Of a DNA stretch of 62,980 nucleotides, positions 34,783-44,604 are shown one piece after another. The notes beneath the pieces are model-generated. The model did not search any database, was not told the DNA's origin, and saw only the letters and a program-made list of their open reading frames with translations. Positions within the stretch are counted from its first letter, which is position 1. The number at the start of each line of letters is the position of its first letter. The DNA lies in assembly GCA_029564595.1 (NCBI GenBank), contig JAKQPS010000025.1:1-62980 (forward strand). The letters are read 5' to 3'. The stretch comes from a bacterium (lineage in GTDB: Bacteria; UBP15; UBA6099). The position numbers and the translations under genes are program-made.

Positions 34783-35163
34783 ATGAGCAATCCTTGTCTG
34801 TCGTGCGGCGCGTGTTGCGCCAAGTTCAGAGTGTCTTTTTATTGGAGGGAAGCCGACGACGAGACGCCCGGGGGCGTTCCTTTGATATTGACGGAAGATT
34901 TGTCTGAAATGAAACGGATTATGAAAAACACGGGGGGGACGAACCCGCGTTGCGCGGCTCTTGTCGGGAATATCGGCGAAAGCGTCCGCTGCGTAATATA
35001 TGACAAAAGACCGGGCGTTTGCAGGGATTTTATGCCATCGTATCAATTCGGCGTCCCGGAAACGGCCTGCGACAATGCGCGGGCAAGCCATGGGCTTCCT
35101 CCGCTGAAACCCGAAGACTGGCGCTTTGAAGCTGAAACATTCCCCCCTGTTCGCTCCGCATGA
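34783..35163 (+). CDS. YkgJ-family cysteine cluster protein
   Basis: A 126-residue protein of the CxxCxxCC family: NPCLSCGACCAKF at residues 3-15, then RCAAL, RCVIYDKRPGVCRDF and ETACDNAR. These conserved cysteines probably bind zinc or an iron-sulfur cluster; the family's function is unknown. AGGAG precedes the ATG by seven bases. It stands alone between two divergently and co-directionally transcribed neighbours. Confidence 0.88.
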   Translation: MSNPCLSCGACCAKFRVSFYWREADDETPGGVPLILTEDLSEMKRIMKNTGGTNPRCAALVGNIGESVRCVIYDKRPGVCRDFMPSYQFGVPETACDNARASHGLPPLKPEDWRFEAETFPPVRSA

Positions 35164-35230
35164 AGCGATAATTTCCACTTTTTTCTCATTGTTTAGAGTA
35201 TTATATCGAAGAACCTCCACAAATAAAAAG

Positions 35231-35259
35231 TTGACAACGCGGGGCGCTCTGGATAATAT
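35231..35259 (+). promoter_or_regulatory. Consensus sigma-70 promoter for the EMO-like gene
   Basis: TTGACA (35231-35236), 17-base spacer, TAATAT (35254-35259). The gene starts some 255 bases downstream, leaving a long AT-rich leader (35270-35513) in which no known riboswitch is recognisable. Confidence 0.6.
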
Positions 35260-35513
35260 GTGCTTTAATTCACAATCAGAATTGTTATATTTATAGTTTT
35301 TTCTGATGAGTGAACGTGAATCTTGAAATATGAATAATCTCTAATGCACGGACCGGTTTTTTCTTTTTTACGCCATGAGGCGTATTAAAAATAGAAAACG
35401 GATTCGGAACATCGGGTCCTAAAAAGGTCCGCAGCCGGGACGCGGCAATGAACACGCATTGCCATATCCCAGATGGCGCGGAACCAAAAATCAAACAAGG
35501 TAGGTTGCGAAAA

Positions 35514-37559
35514 ATGGAGCACATGGTATTAACCCCGACCGCTCATCCGGCATTGAAAGTCCTGTTTATTCTGTTGTTCATAGGCTCGCTGGCGATATTT
35601 GCCAAGAGAGCCTTGTTCCTATTTAACTGCATAAAGCTCGGCCAGCCCGACGTTCGGCCAAGGACCAACGATGTTGTCAAACGCGTCCTCGGCGTGATTG
35701 TTCTGGTGTTCGGCCAGAAGCGCGTCGTGATGTTCCTCGGAGGACTAGGCCATTTCATTATCTTCTGGGGATTCCTCATGATAGGCTTCGCCACAATGGA
35801 ACTGTGGACGAACGCCCTGTTCCCCAGCGTGACATTCTGGACGATCCCCGGCTTCAACTTCGTGGGACTCGTCGTCGATCTCATCAGCCTGCTGGTTCTT
35901 GTCGCCATCGCCATCTCGATATTCAGACGGATTATAATTAAACCCGTTAGGCTCGAAGGCCCGGTCTCCGGCAAAATCGACGCTTTCATAATCCTCGGAT
36001 TAATCACCGCTCTGATTCTCAGCTATTATGTGATGGGCGGCATCAGGATTCACGCCGGCGAGATTCCCGCCGCATGGGCTCCGATCTCCAATTTATTCGC
36101 CTCATTTGTTCCCAATCCGCATATAAGCGACGCCGCGAGACCCGTGTTCCACATCGCATGGTGGATTCACGTGATGGTGCTGTTCGCTTTCATCTCCTAC
36201 ATACCTCATTCCAAACATTTGCACCTGCTCGGCTCCATCCCCAATATTTTCCTGCGCGACCTCGGCCCCTCCGGCGTCGTAAACAAGATGGACCTCGAAG
36301 ACGAGAACCTCGAAACCTTCGGCGTGAACGCCGTCGAACAGTTCTCATGGAAACAGATGCTCGACTTCTACGCCTGCACCGAGTGCGGACGCTGCCAAGA
36401 ACAATGCCCGGCTTACAACACCCAGAAGCCTCTCTCCCCGAAAGCTCTTGTGCACGAGCTTAAAGAGCATCTGTTCGAGCGCGGCGAAGTCCTTTTAAAA
36501 GAAGGGAAGATAACCGCCGAGAACCTCGAAGAGCTTCAGAAGAAACACGAAATCCTCAACAAGAACATGATCGGCGATGTCTTCAGCGAAGACATCATCT
36601 GGGCCTGCACGTCATGCCAAGCCTGCCAGACTGTCTGCCCGGTCATGATAGAGCATACACAACTCATATTCGACATGCGCAGGTATCTGGTTCTCACCGA
36701 ATCGAAGATGAGCCCCGAAGTGCAGCTCGTGCTGAAAAACATCGAAAAGAACTCCAACCCGTGGGGCATCGGCGCGCACAAGAGAGCCGAATGGGCGCAG
36801 GAATTGGGAGTTAAGACTTTCGCAGAAAAACCCGACGCCGAATATCTTCTCTATCTCGGCTGCTCGGCTTCTCTCGACGAAGACAACAAAGTCATCGCGC
36901 AAAGCACGGCTAAGGCGCTCATGGCCGCCGGCGTCGATTTCGCCATCCTCGGCGAAGAAGAATGCTGCTGCGGCGACTCCGCTAGGCGCATAGGCAACGA
37001 GTACCTGTTCGCCGCGATGGCTGAGGCGAACGTTGAAATCTTCAAAGCCTATAACATCAAGAAAGTTATCTGCGTGTGCCCGCACGGCTACAACTCCTTC
37101 AAGAACGACTATCCGCAGTTCGGCGGAAACTACGAAGTTTGGCACCACTCGGAGTTCTTCAAAAAGCTCATCGACGAGGGCAAACTGAAACTGTCCAAGA
37201 AATTCGACGGCGGCAAAATCACGTGGCACGATTCCTGTTATCTGGGCAGATACCACGACATCTACAGCCAGCCGCGCTCAGTCATACAAGCTGCCACAGG
37301 CAGCGCGCCTGTCGAAATGGCCAAGCATCACAAGACCAGCTTCTGCTGCGGCGCGGGCGGCGGCAGAATGTGGATGGAAGAAGACCTCGGCAAACGCATC
37401 AACGAAGAACGCGGCAAAATGGCTGTAGAAGCCGGCGCAAACGCCGTCTGCACCGCCTGCCCGTTCTGCAGAACCATGTTCTTGGACGCTTTCAAGAACC
37501 TCGAAAAAGAGGAAATCAAGACTCTCGACATCAGCCAGATAGTTGAAAAAGCCATCTGA
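35514..37559 (+). CDS. Membrane heterodisulfide-reductase-like Fe-S oxidoreductase (EMO type)
   Basis: An integral membrane electron carrier of about 680 residues. The N-terminal 240 residues hold roughly six transmembrane helices of NarI type with candidate haem histidines (GGLGHFIIFWGF, VFHIAWWIHVMVL, PHSKHLHL). Two [4Fe-4S] motifs follow (CTECGRCQEQCP and CTSCQACQTVCP), then two CCG domains (EECCCGDSARR, CCGAGGGRMW) as in HdrD/GlpC. This fusion is typical of ETF:(mena)quinone oxidoreductases found beside etfAB in anaerobes, feeding electrons from acyl-CoA oxidation to the quinone pool. No etfAB is adjacent. I prefer the ATG at 35514 (AGG nine bases upstream) over one at 35448. Confidence 0.9.
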   Translation: MEHMVLTPTAHPALKVLFILLFIGSLAIFAKRALFLFNCIKLGQPDVRPRTNDVVKRVLGVIVLVFGQKRVVMFLGGLGHFIIFWGFLMIGFATMELWTNALFPSVTFWTIPGFNFVGLVVDLISLLVLVAIAISIFRRIIIKPVRLEGPVSGKIDAFIILGLITALILSYYVMGGIRIHAGEIPAAWAPISNLFASFVPNPHISDAARPVFHIAWWIHVMVLFAFISYIPHSKHLHLLGSIPNIFLRDLGPSGVVNKMDLEDENLETFGVNAVEQFSWKQMLDFYACTECGRCQEQCPAYNTQKPLSPKALVHELKEHLFERGEVLLKEGKITAENLEELQKKHEILNKNMIGDVFSEDIIWACTSCQACQTVCPVMIEHTQLIFDMRRYLVLTESKMSPEVQLVLKNIEKNSNPWGIGAHKRAEWAQELGVKTFAEKPDAEYLLYLGCSASLDEDNKVIAQSTAKALMAAGVDFAILGEEECCCGDSARRIGNEYLFAAMAEANVEIFKAYNIKKVICVCPHGYNSFKNDYPQFGGNYEVWHHSEFFKKLIDEGKLKLSKKFDGGKITWHDSCYLGRYHDIYSQPRSVIQAATGSAPVEMAKHHKTSFCCGAGGGRMWMEEDLGKRINEERGKMAVEAGANAVCTACPFCRTMFLDAFKNLEKEEIKTLDISQIVEKAI

Positions 37560-37582
37560 CATTTTTCTATCGGACCGAATCG

Positions 37583-37616
37583 AAGCCCCGCATTCCCACG
37601 AATGCGGGGCTTTTTT
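37583..37616 (+). terminator. Strong Rho-independent terminator
   Basis: A perfect 13-base-pair stem, AAGCCCCGCATTC / GAATGCGGGGCTT, with a 4-base loop CCAC and a T-run, 24 bases after the EMO-like stop codon. Confidence 0.95.
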
Positions 37617-37679
37617 ATAGGCGTAAAAAGCAACTATTCGATAGTCGCTTTGTTGAGCTTCTTTCATTTTTAACCCTAA

Positions 37680-37895
37680 TTCGTTGATATATCTGACGAA
37701 CCGGGGCGATTTTCATATTGGCGAACTGCTTCGTTGCCGCCGCATTTTTTTGTTCTGTAGGGGCGCGGTTTCCGCGCCCAATAACTACGACAATTTGGGG
37801 CGGGGCAACCCCGCCCCTACTGCAAAAATGAGTCTTTCGCCTCGCATTTCATCCGCCCTGAACAATCGCTCCCGAATCCTAATGAAGGATTCGGG
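37680..37895 (-). repeat. Interspersed repeat family, copy B (inverted)
   Basis: Reverse-complement copy of the element at 28862-29086, including the 64-base GC-rich cassette (37757-37820) in the same relative place. It fills most of the 470-base gap between the EMO-like and AsmA genes. Confidence 0.85.
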
Positions 37896-37984
37896 TTTAA
37901 ATCGGTTATTATCTGATTGTGAATAAACTGCAGGATGCGAATTTGTAAGACGCGCGTTTGCTGTAATATCCGACTCAAGTTTAA

Positions 37985-37990
37985 TATAAT
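37985..37990 (+). promoter_or_regulatory. -10 box for the AsmA-like gene
   Basis: TATAAT 38 bases upstream of the ATG at 38029; the -35 region is not clear. AGGATTAGG provides the ribosome-binding site. Confidence 0.4.
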
Positions 37991-38028
37991 AAGTCGATAC
38001 GGATTATGTTTTTCGAAGCAGGATTAGG

Positions 38029-40101
38029 ATGGGCATGAAGATTGCAATAAAAAAGAATCGCACGGCAATCATTGTTTCTTCATTTTCTCTCGCCGTTCTT
38101 TTCGTGGTCGCCACAATTCTGGCTCAATCGCCTGCTGAGAAGCTGAAAAACCACATGCTCAAGGCCGCCTCAGAAAGGATTGGCCGGGACGTCTCCGCCG
38201 GAACTTTCGGCGGCAACCCATTCACCGGGTTCTCAGTCAGGCATATTACTGTGGCTTCGGCTGATCCGGGCAAGCAGGACACTGTAAAGATTGACGCGAT
38301 GAGATTTAGGATAAGTTTCAGAGAATTGCTTAGAGGCAGAATAACCGTTTCGAGGGTCAATTTGATACGTCCCAGCGTATCAATAAATATCGACGAGTCA
38401 GGTCATAGCGATATTGACGACATCATAGAATCGTTTTCCGAATCCGCCCCGAAACCTAAAGGCCCTTCGGTTTTAATAAATAAGATTACTATCCAAGACG
38501 GCGATGTCATGGCGACAATAAATCGAGATTCCGCCGAGGCGGTCGTCATCAACGCGACGAACATTAACGCGTCATTGATTTCGAAGGGCAAGGATCCGAC
38601 TCTTGCGGAAACCTCCGTCAGGCTGAACGCCGACATTGAAGGCGTTCAAACAAACGCGAAAGGGAAAGTAAAACAGAGCGCTGGCGGCGCTGCTGTGCGT
38701 TTCAACATCGAGACCGACACGATTGAATTGTCTAAGCCTCCGGCGGCTTTAGCGGCGTTTATAGACGCAGAGATAATCAAAAAACTCAAAATCAGCGGGG
38801 ACGCAAAACTGTCTGCCGTCATTAATGGAGATTTTGCGGCTCCTGATCTCGAATTCAAAGCCGACATGAAGATGCTTCGCGCGTTGGATCATGATTTAGG
38901 CGCGGGCGTCGCGGCAACAAAAATGAATAGAAGCGGCGCGTCGTTCAATGCGTCTGTTGAATCGTCAGAAGCGTCTTTAGACGCGACTGGCACAATCGGA
39001 GCGGATGAGTCGCGCGCGTTTTCGTCCGAGATTTCATTTGCCGGAATATATCCTGACGCGCTTGCGGCGGCGCTTGCGCCTGAAGCTCCGAAGATTCTTC
39101 TCGGAGTGGCGGATGGAAAAATCTCTCTCGAAGGCTCCGCAAATGAATGGAGCGCGTTGTCCGCCCGCGCATCCGCGACAGTGAAGGAAGGCTCGATCAG
39201 ATACCCCTCCCCCGCCCTGCGCGGCGGACAGGGGACATGGGCGGATATCCCTTTTAAGACATTGACTGTTTCCGCGAGGCACAAACAGCCTGACATTTTT
39301 ATTGATTCCGTCAAACTGGACGGAGCGACGCTAAACGCTTCGGCGTCAGGCTGGATAAAATACACGCTTGACGCTCTCACAAACGCGCCCGCCTCTCCCG
39401 CGCGCTATGATTTCTCCATCGTCGCCAATTCGAAAAACATCGGAGAAGTTCTCAAACACAATCCAAGTTTTGCGGGGACATTGACCGGCGAGTTCGCAGC
39501 GTCGGCCCGCATTAACGGACGCTCCGACTCTCTCCGCAAATTGAATGCGGACGCCGCTATTTCCATCTTTGCAGGCATCGTTGCGAATCCATACGACGTC
39601 GATTCCATCTCGATGCCGGCTGACCTTAATCTTTCTAAATTCAGTTTTCATTCTTTCGACGGACAGTTTCATGTCGGCAACGAAACCGTCGGCATCAATC
39701 GCGCCGCCTTGAGGTCGCCGATGATAAACGCTGATGTCGCCGGAGCGATAGGTTTCAACGGCGACCTAAATCTCAGGGCAACCGCCTCTCTGCCGCCCGC
39801 CGTGCTGAAAACTATTAAAGACTTCAAACCGGTCGCTTCAAAACTCGGAAAACTTTCTGAACTTAAAGATATCGAAACATCTTTCGACGTGACCGGAAAC
39901 GTAAACGATCCGAAAGTTTATTGGGATGTCGAACGACTGCTTAGAGGCGAGGCGGAAAGGTTGATAAGCAAAGAGGCCGAGAAGCTGTTGGATAAAGCAA
40001 AACAGAAGCTTGGCGGTTCTTCCTCTGAAAACAAGGATTCAGGGGATGGAGAGAAATTGAAGGACGCGGTCAAAAACCGTATCAAAGATATTCTTCGCTA
40101 G
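38029..40101 (+). CDS. AsmA family envelope protein
   Basis: A 690-residue protein with a single N-terminal membrane anchor (residues 13-34) and a large periplasmic part made of repeating beta strands. The start of the periplasmic region (ASERIGRDVSAGTFGGNPFTGFSVRHITV) and the segment RGRITVSRVNLIRPSVSINID are characteristic of AsmA/TamB/YhdP-like bridge proteins, which are thought to carry phospholipids between inner and outer membrane. The C-terminal 80 residues are a charged helix (GEAERLISKEAEKLLDKAKQ), a common ending of bacterial AsmA proteins. Its presence supports a diderm envelope. Monocistronic. Confidence 0.85.
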   Translation: MGMKIAIKKNRTAIIVSSFSLAVLFVVATILAQSPAEKLKNHMLKAASERIGRDVSAGTFGGNPFTGFSVRHITVASADPGKQDTVKIDAMRFRISFRELLRGRITVSRVNLIRPSVSINIDESGHSDIDDIIESFSESAPKPKGPSVLINKITIQDGDVMATINRDSAEAVVINATNINASLISKGKDPTLAETSVRLNADIEGVQTNAKGKVKQSAGGAAVRFNIETDTIELSKPPAALAAFIDAEIIKKLKISGDAKLSAVINGDFAAPDLEFKADMKMLRALDHDLGAGVAATKMNRSGASFNASVESSEASLDATGTIGADESRAFSSEISFAGIYPDALAAALAPEAPKILLGVADGKISLEGSANEWSALSARASATVKEGSIRYPSPALRGGQGTWADIPFKTLTVSARHKQPDIFIDSVKLDGATLNASASGWIKYTLDALTNAPASPARYDFSIVANSKNIGEVLKHNPSFAGTLTGEFAASARINGRSDSLRKLNADAAISIFAGIVANPYDVDSISMPADLNLSKFSFHSFDGQFHVGNETVGINRAALRSPMINADVAGAIGFNGDLNLRATASLPPAVLKTIKDFKPVASKLGKLSELKDIETSFDVTGNVNDPKVYWDVERLLRGEAERLISKEAEKLLDKAKQKLGGSSSENKDSGDGEKLKDAVKNRIKDILR

Positions 40102-40128
40102 TTATTCCCGCCGAAACAATCAAAAACA

Positions 40129-41136
40129 TCATAGAGAAGCGTCCATAACGATTTTCGTCTGCTCTTTAGATTTGAGCAGTTCGTCGAAAGCAGCGGGGAG
40201 TTGTTCGATCGAAACCCTTTTAGTTATAAGTTTGCCCGCCGGAGCGCCTGCGGCCATGATATCCATGCATTCCCTGCATTCGTCCTGAGTGTTGCCGAAG
40301 CAGCCGATAATCGTGAGATGTTTTTGGAAGACCAACATCGGTATGAACGTCGCCGGTGCGGAGGCCATGCCGACAAGACCTATCCTGCCGCCAAACGGAG
40401 CAGTCTGTATAGCGGCCTCGACAGCTTTTGAATTCCCGGAGCATTCCAGAATGATATCCGGGCCGTCCGCGCCGAAATGCTCTCTGGAAGCGGATTGAAT
40501 AGAGCCGGTTGATACGGCTGCGTCCGCGCCGAACTCCAGAGCCGTGGAAGCGCGGCTTTCGTCGGGGTCGAACACGACGACTTTGGAAGCGCCTTTGTGT
40601 TTGAGAAGGATGACGGCGCTCAAACCTATCGGTCCCGCTCCCGTGACAAGAACCTTCTCGCCTTTCCTGAAACCGACCGCGTTCATCCCGTGAAGAGCGG
40701 AGCCGAACTGATCCGCCATGCAGGCCTGTTCAAGCGGCAGCCCTTCCGGCGCCGGGATAATCATGTCAAGATCGGCGACCATGAACTCAGCGAATCCGCC
40801 GGGTCTGCCTCCCAGCCCGATTGAACGCCTCTTGTTGCAAATATTCTCTTTGCGTTCGAGACACCACTTGCATTCGCCGCATCCCTGCGGGCGCGCGATA
40901 ACCTTGTCGCCGGGTTTGCAACCGGACGCACCCTCCCCCATTTCCTCGACAACCCCGCTCAGCTCGTGGCCCATTACCGTTCCGTCTCTGAGGATGCCGT
41001 TCTTGAAAAGAAACAAGTCGCTGCCGCAAATGCCGCAATTGCTTATCCGCAATAATACTTGTCCCGGAGCGGGAATTGGTTTCGGAGTCTCTTCGCAAAC
41101 CAATCCGAGCTTGCCTCTGTAAACCAAAGATTTCAT
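40129..41136 (-). CDS. Zinc-dependent MDR dehydrogenase (sorbitol/threonine dehydrogenase-like)
   Basis: A 335-residue enzyme. Catalytic zinc ligands are in NCGICGSDLF and GHELSGVV; the structural zinc loop is CGECKWCLERKENIC; the cofactor turn is VTGAGPIGLSAV. It would oxidise a secondary alcohol group of a polyol or hydroxy acid. It is last in the seven-gene minus-strand run and overlaps the DHH gene by four bases. The C-terminus is short of the usual 345-350 residues but complete. Confidence 0.9.
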   Translation of the reverse strand: MKSLVYRGKLGLVCEETPKPIPAPGQVLLRISNCGICGSDLFLFKNGILRDGTVMGHELSGVVEEMGEGASGCKPGDKVIARPQGCGECKWCLERKENICNKRRSIGLGGRPGGFAEFMVADLDMIIPAPEGLPLEQACMADQFGSALHGMNAVGFRKGEKVLVTGAGPIGLSAVILLKHKGASKVVVFDPDESRASTALEFGADAAVSTGSIQSASREHFGADGPDIILECSGNSKAVEAAIQTAPFGGRIGLVGMASAPATFIPMLVFQKHLTIIGCFGNTQDECRECMDIMAAGAPAGKLITKRVSIEQLPAAFDELLKSKEQTKIVMDASL

Positions 41137-42254
41137 ATCGAGTCGCCTTTCTTTTTCGCCGTTGTTTCATTTCCGCTCAGAGAGCCAACGCCAGACTTGG
41201 CGCGCTTCTCAATCAACGGATGCGCCGTGAAGGAATCTTTTCTGATAATAGCGGCTCGGATTCTTTCAATTGTTTTCGCTATTTCCGTCTCGATTGAATC
41301 ATTGTCGTGTTTGGACGGAAACACGATGCCGCCGGCAATCTGTCCGTGTCCGCCGGCGACGCCCCTCGCGCCGACGATTTTCCTAATCACTGCGGCGGCG
41401 TTGCGCTTCCTCTCCCGTGTTCGGATGGAGATATGAATTCCGTCGCGCATTGCGCCGAGAGCCACCGTCCATTTGACGGATTTAAGAGTATAAAGCCAAT
41501 CGGCGACTTCGGCGGCGATGTCCGGCGATTCGAGGTTTCTTATCACAGTCGTCACCACATCGTCGGCGACGACCGCGTTCTCCAAAGCCTCGTGCAACTT
41601 TGCGAAATATTCGCGTTCATGCAAAGGCCTTTCGATTCTACCGAGTTTTGCGCGGCTTATCTTTTCGAGAAGGAACTTGTACGCCTCTATGTCGTCTTTG
41701 ATAAAATCCCTGCCGAGGTCGTAGGTGTCGGTTTTGATTCCATAGAATAGAGCCGTCGCCAGATCTTTGTTTATTCTTATGTCCGCCGCGCGAAGATACC
41801 CAAGAACAATCGTCGAAGTGGCTCCCGTCGTGTCTCTCACATCCTTGAACGACGCTTTGTGAGTTTGTTTTCTAACCGGCAGGTGGTGGTCTATCACAAT
41901 GTCAGGGATGATTTTTGACGGGAGCTGATTGTTGCCTGCCGAAGGTTGAGTGTCCACCATCGCGATCGTCCGAAAAATCCGCATATCAAGCTTGTCAAAA
42001 CTGTTCATGGGGATGCACAACTCGCGAACCATCGCGCGGTTTTCCGCTCTGCCTATAATACCGCCGTAGAAAATCTTTGCCTCGGCCTTGAACTTGCGTT
42101 TAATCAACAATGACAATCCGAACGCGGACGCGATTGAATCTGGGTCGGGATTGTTGTGAACGATTATGGCGACGTGTTTGGATTTAATCGCCGCTCCGAG
42201 CAGCTCCAGCAAAATGTTGTTGTCCGCCGCGCTCATCTTCCCGCCGTGTGTCAT
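41133..42254 (-). CDS. DHH/DHHA1 phosphoesterase (NrnA-like)
   Basis: A 373-residue DHH-family phosphoesterase. Motif I is HNNPDPDSIASAFG, motif II the DTQ of MVDTQPSAG, motif III VIDHHLP, and the DHHA1 domain ends in GGHGQIAGG. Relatives degrade nanoRNA, pAp or cyclic dinucleotides. The N-terminal DHH motif reads HNNPDPDS rather than the frequent HxxPDGD, but all acidic residues are present. It is tightly embedded (four-base overlaps on both sides) between a TRAP binding protein and a dehydrogenase, an odd context for a housekeeping enzyme. Confidence 0.88.
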   Translation of the reverse strand: MTHGGKMSAADNNILLELLGAAIKSKHVAIIVHNNPDPDSIASAFGLSLLIKRKFKAEAKIFYGGIIGRAENRAMVRELCIPMNSFDKLDMRIFRTIAMVDTQPSAGNNQLPSKIIPDIVIDHHLPVRKQTHKASFKDVRDTTGATSTIVLGYLRAADIRINKDLATALFYGIKTDTYDLGRDFIKDDIEAYKFLLEKISRAKLGRIERPLHEREYFAKLHEALENAVVADDVVTTVIRNLESPDIAAEVADWLYTLKSVKWTVALGAMRDGIHISIRTRERKRNAAAVIRKIVGARGVAGGHGQIAGGIVFPSKHDNDSIETEIAKTIERIRAAIIRKDSFTAHPLIEKRAKSGVGSLSGNETTAKKKGDSI

Positions 42255-43318
42255 TTGACCGGCCTTTTCTTTCCGGAACGGTACGCTTCCCTAGCCGACA
42301 ATACGCTGTCGAGGAAACTTCCGCCTATAACATTTCTCATCTCTGAATATACTTTTTTTGAATTCTTCTCGAACACCGCTTTTTCCTTGTCGGACATCTC
42401 GCTGACATTGTAACCCATAGCGGCGAGCTGTTTTAGAGATTCCGGCTCCGATCGCTTCAACTGGGAGCGAAGAACGCCTGTCATAGAATCAAGTTCCGAC
42501 ATTAATATCCCTCGCGAATCAGAGTCCAGAGAATTGTAGAATCTTTTGTTAATCACGAGAATGCCCGCCTGATATGTAAAGGCGGAGCGCGTTATGAAAA
42601 TCTTGTCCCTCTTCAATCCGGTTCCGAACAATTTATCCCACGCTATGAGCGCGTTGGCGGAGTTCGCTCCGCTGTCCACCATCCCTCGCGCGTAGGCGTT
42701 GAAAACCTCCGTTGCCGGTATCGGAATCGGCGACGCTCCTTGCGACTTCCAGAAAGCGATGTGAACCGGACTTTCCCATGAGCCGATTTTCATTGATTTC
42801 AAATCTTCAGGCTTCCTCACAGGGCCGCTCATCACGAAATCCATGAAGCCTGTTTCCATAATCGCCGATGTGACCAGCCCCTTTTCATCGAATTTTTTTT
42901 TCAAGACAGGCGATATCACATTGTCTATAAGGTAGTACGCCTCGTCGTGGTTTTCGAACAGGTACGGCAACTCTATTATGTTCACTTCCGGGACTATCGA
43001 GGCAAGCGTTGCGGTGTCCACTCCCGCGCCCTGAATCCCGCCGATGAGAACCTGATCCAGCATGTTCTTTCCGCTGCCTAAAGTTCCCGAATGAAGGTGG
43101 GTTATCTTAATCTCTCCGTCCGTGCGTTTTTCTATGTTCTTGATGGTTTTTGCGACAGTTTTTCCCCATACGCTTTGAGGCGTCACGAAAGAGCCGATTT
43201 TTACCGCGGTCTGTTTCTTTTTAGAAAGCGCGGTAGCCGCGTGAAAAAACAACGCCGCCGAAAAAGCCGCAATAACAGCCGTTATAATTAGGATTTTTTT
43301 ATTCATCGCGATGCTCAC
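42251..43318 (-). CDS. TRAP transporter solute-binding protein, DctP family
   Basis: A 355-residue periplasmic binding protein with an N-terminal signal segment (KKILIITAVIAAFSAALFFHA). Family features are KIGSFVTPQSVWGK, the GEIKITHLHSGTLGSGKNMLDQV region, LPYLFENHDEAYY, the carboxylate-binding arginine region VRKPEDLKSMKIG and a conserved AYARGMVD. It should deliver an organic acid or similar solute to a DctQM permease. No dctQ or dctM gene is in the window, so it either works with a distant permease or has been recruited for another role. Overlaps neighbours at both ends. Confidence 0.9.
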   Translation of the reverse strand: MSIAMNKKILIITAVIAAFSAALFFHAATALSKKKQTAVKIGSFVTPQSVWGKTVAKTIKNIEKRTDGEIKITHLHSGTLGSGKNMLDQVLIGGIQGAGVDTATLASIVPEVNIIELPYLFENHDEAYYLIDNVISPVLKKKFDEKGLVTSAIMETGFMDFVMSGPVRKPEDLKSMKIGSWESPVHIAFWKSQGASPIPIPATEVFNAYARGMVDSGANSANALIAWDKLFGTGLKRDKIFITRSAFTYQAGILVINKRFYNSLDSDSRGILMSELDSMTGVLRSQLKRSEPESLKQLAAMGYNVSEMSDKEKAVFEKNSKKVYSEMRNVIGGSFLDSVLSAREAYRSGKKRPVK

Positions 43319-44496
43319 TTCCGTATCACGCCTTTTTCTTTGAGCCTTTCGATTTCATCGAGATCGACTCCCGCCTCTGAGAATATTTCGGCGTTGTTTT
43401 CTCCAATTGCCGGAGGCGGAGCCGCCGGTTCCATTGCGGAACGAGACAACTTAAAAGGAATGCCGACCTGTCTCATGGTTTTTCCTGAAGCCAGAGGAGC
43501 TTGCACGATAAGGCCTCTGGAAACTAGCTGAGGGTCTTCAAGAGCCTCTTCCAGACTGTTCACCGGCCCGACGCACACATCCTGAGATTCAAGCAGCGCC
43601 ATCCATTCGGCGCGAGTTTTGCTGATAAACAACTTCTCCATCTCGGATTTAAGAATTTCTTTTTTTTCGCCCTCGGCAAAATGCAGAGGGATCAAATCCG
43701 GGCGACCTATCAACGCGCAGAATTTATTGAAGAATTTCGGCTCGATGGCTCCGATGCAGATATATTTTCCGTCGGAAGTTTCGTAAGTGTTATAGACCGG
43801 GCTGCCGCCGGTAAGATGAGCTTCGCCCCTGCGTTCGGGAGGCGCGCCGGCCTCGATCCCGGACACTGCCATCGGCAACATGCAGAAAGCGGCGTCCGCA
43901 AGAGCGACATCCACGCTCTGCCCGCGTCCGCTCGCGGCGCGTTCGATGAGCGCCGCTTGAATGCCAATCAGCGCGTTCAATGCGCCCCCGATGTCGCCTA
44001 TCTGAACGCCCGGAGGCACCGGCTTTCCGTTCTTCAGCCCTGTCAAATCCAAGGCTCCGGAATACCCGATGAAATTGATGTCATGCCCGGCGAACGACGC
44101 GTATGGGCCGGTCTGGCCGTATCCTGCCAGAGAGCAATAGATAATCCTCGGATTGATTTTTTCCGCCGTCGCGTAGTCCACTCCGAGCTTGGACATCACG
44201 CCCGGCCTGAAGCTTTCCACCACAACGTCGAATTTCTTCACAAGCTCAAGGAAAATCTCTCGCCCGCGATCATCCTTCAAGTCCAACGTCACGCTTTTTT
44301 TGTTCCGGTTCAGAGCAAGGAACATAGCTCCCGCGCCGTCGATATAAGGAGGAATCCATCTCAGGTAGTCGCCCTGCTGCGGGTCTTCCACTTTGACGAC
44401 TTCCGCGCCCATGTCCGCCATCATCATCGTGCAGTACGGTCCGGGCAACAATCTGGACAAGTCCAGAACTCTTACGCCTTTCAAAGCTCCCGCCAT
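43315..44496 (-). CDS. CaiB/BaiF family CoA-transferase
   Basis: A 393-residue family III CoA-transferase. LKGVRVLDLSRLLPGPYCTMMMADMGAEVVKVE is the standard N-terminus; the catalytic aspartate is expected in SVDVALADA; the C-terminus carries the usual GxDLDEIE-L ending. It moves CoA from a thioester to an organic acid, as in carnitine, bile acid, oxalate or 2-methyl-branched acid metabolism. Co-transcribed with the DctP gene (four-base overlap), so the acid taken up may be activated by this enzyme. Confidence 0.92.
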   Translation of the reverse strand: MAGALKGVRVLDLSRLLPGPYCTMMMADMGAEVVKVEDPQQGDYLRWIPPYIDGAGAMFLALNRNKKSVTLDLKDDRGREIFLELVKKFDVVVESFRPGVMSKLGVDYATAEKINPRIIYCSLAGYGQTGPYASFAGHDINFIGYSGALDLTGLKNGKPVPPGVQIGDIGGALNALIGIQAALIERAASGRGQSVDVALADAAFCMLPMAVSGIEAGAPPERRGEAHLTGGSPVYNTYETSDGKYICIGAIEPKFFNKFCALIGRPDLIPLHFAEGEKKEILKSEMEKLFISKTRAEWMALLESQDVCVGPVNSLEEALEDPQLVSRGLIVQAPLASGKTMRQVGIPFKLSRSAMEPAAPPPAIGENNAEIFSEAGVDLDEIERLKEKGVIRK

Positions 44497-44604
44497 TATT
44501 TATCTCCGCATATTATGATTGAGTCATCTATTTGCAAACTTTCACGCCGGGTCGAAACAACCAAAGCTGTCAGTTAAACAAATCGCGGCGAAACCAAATC
44601 GCTG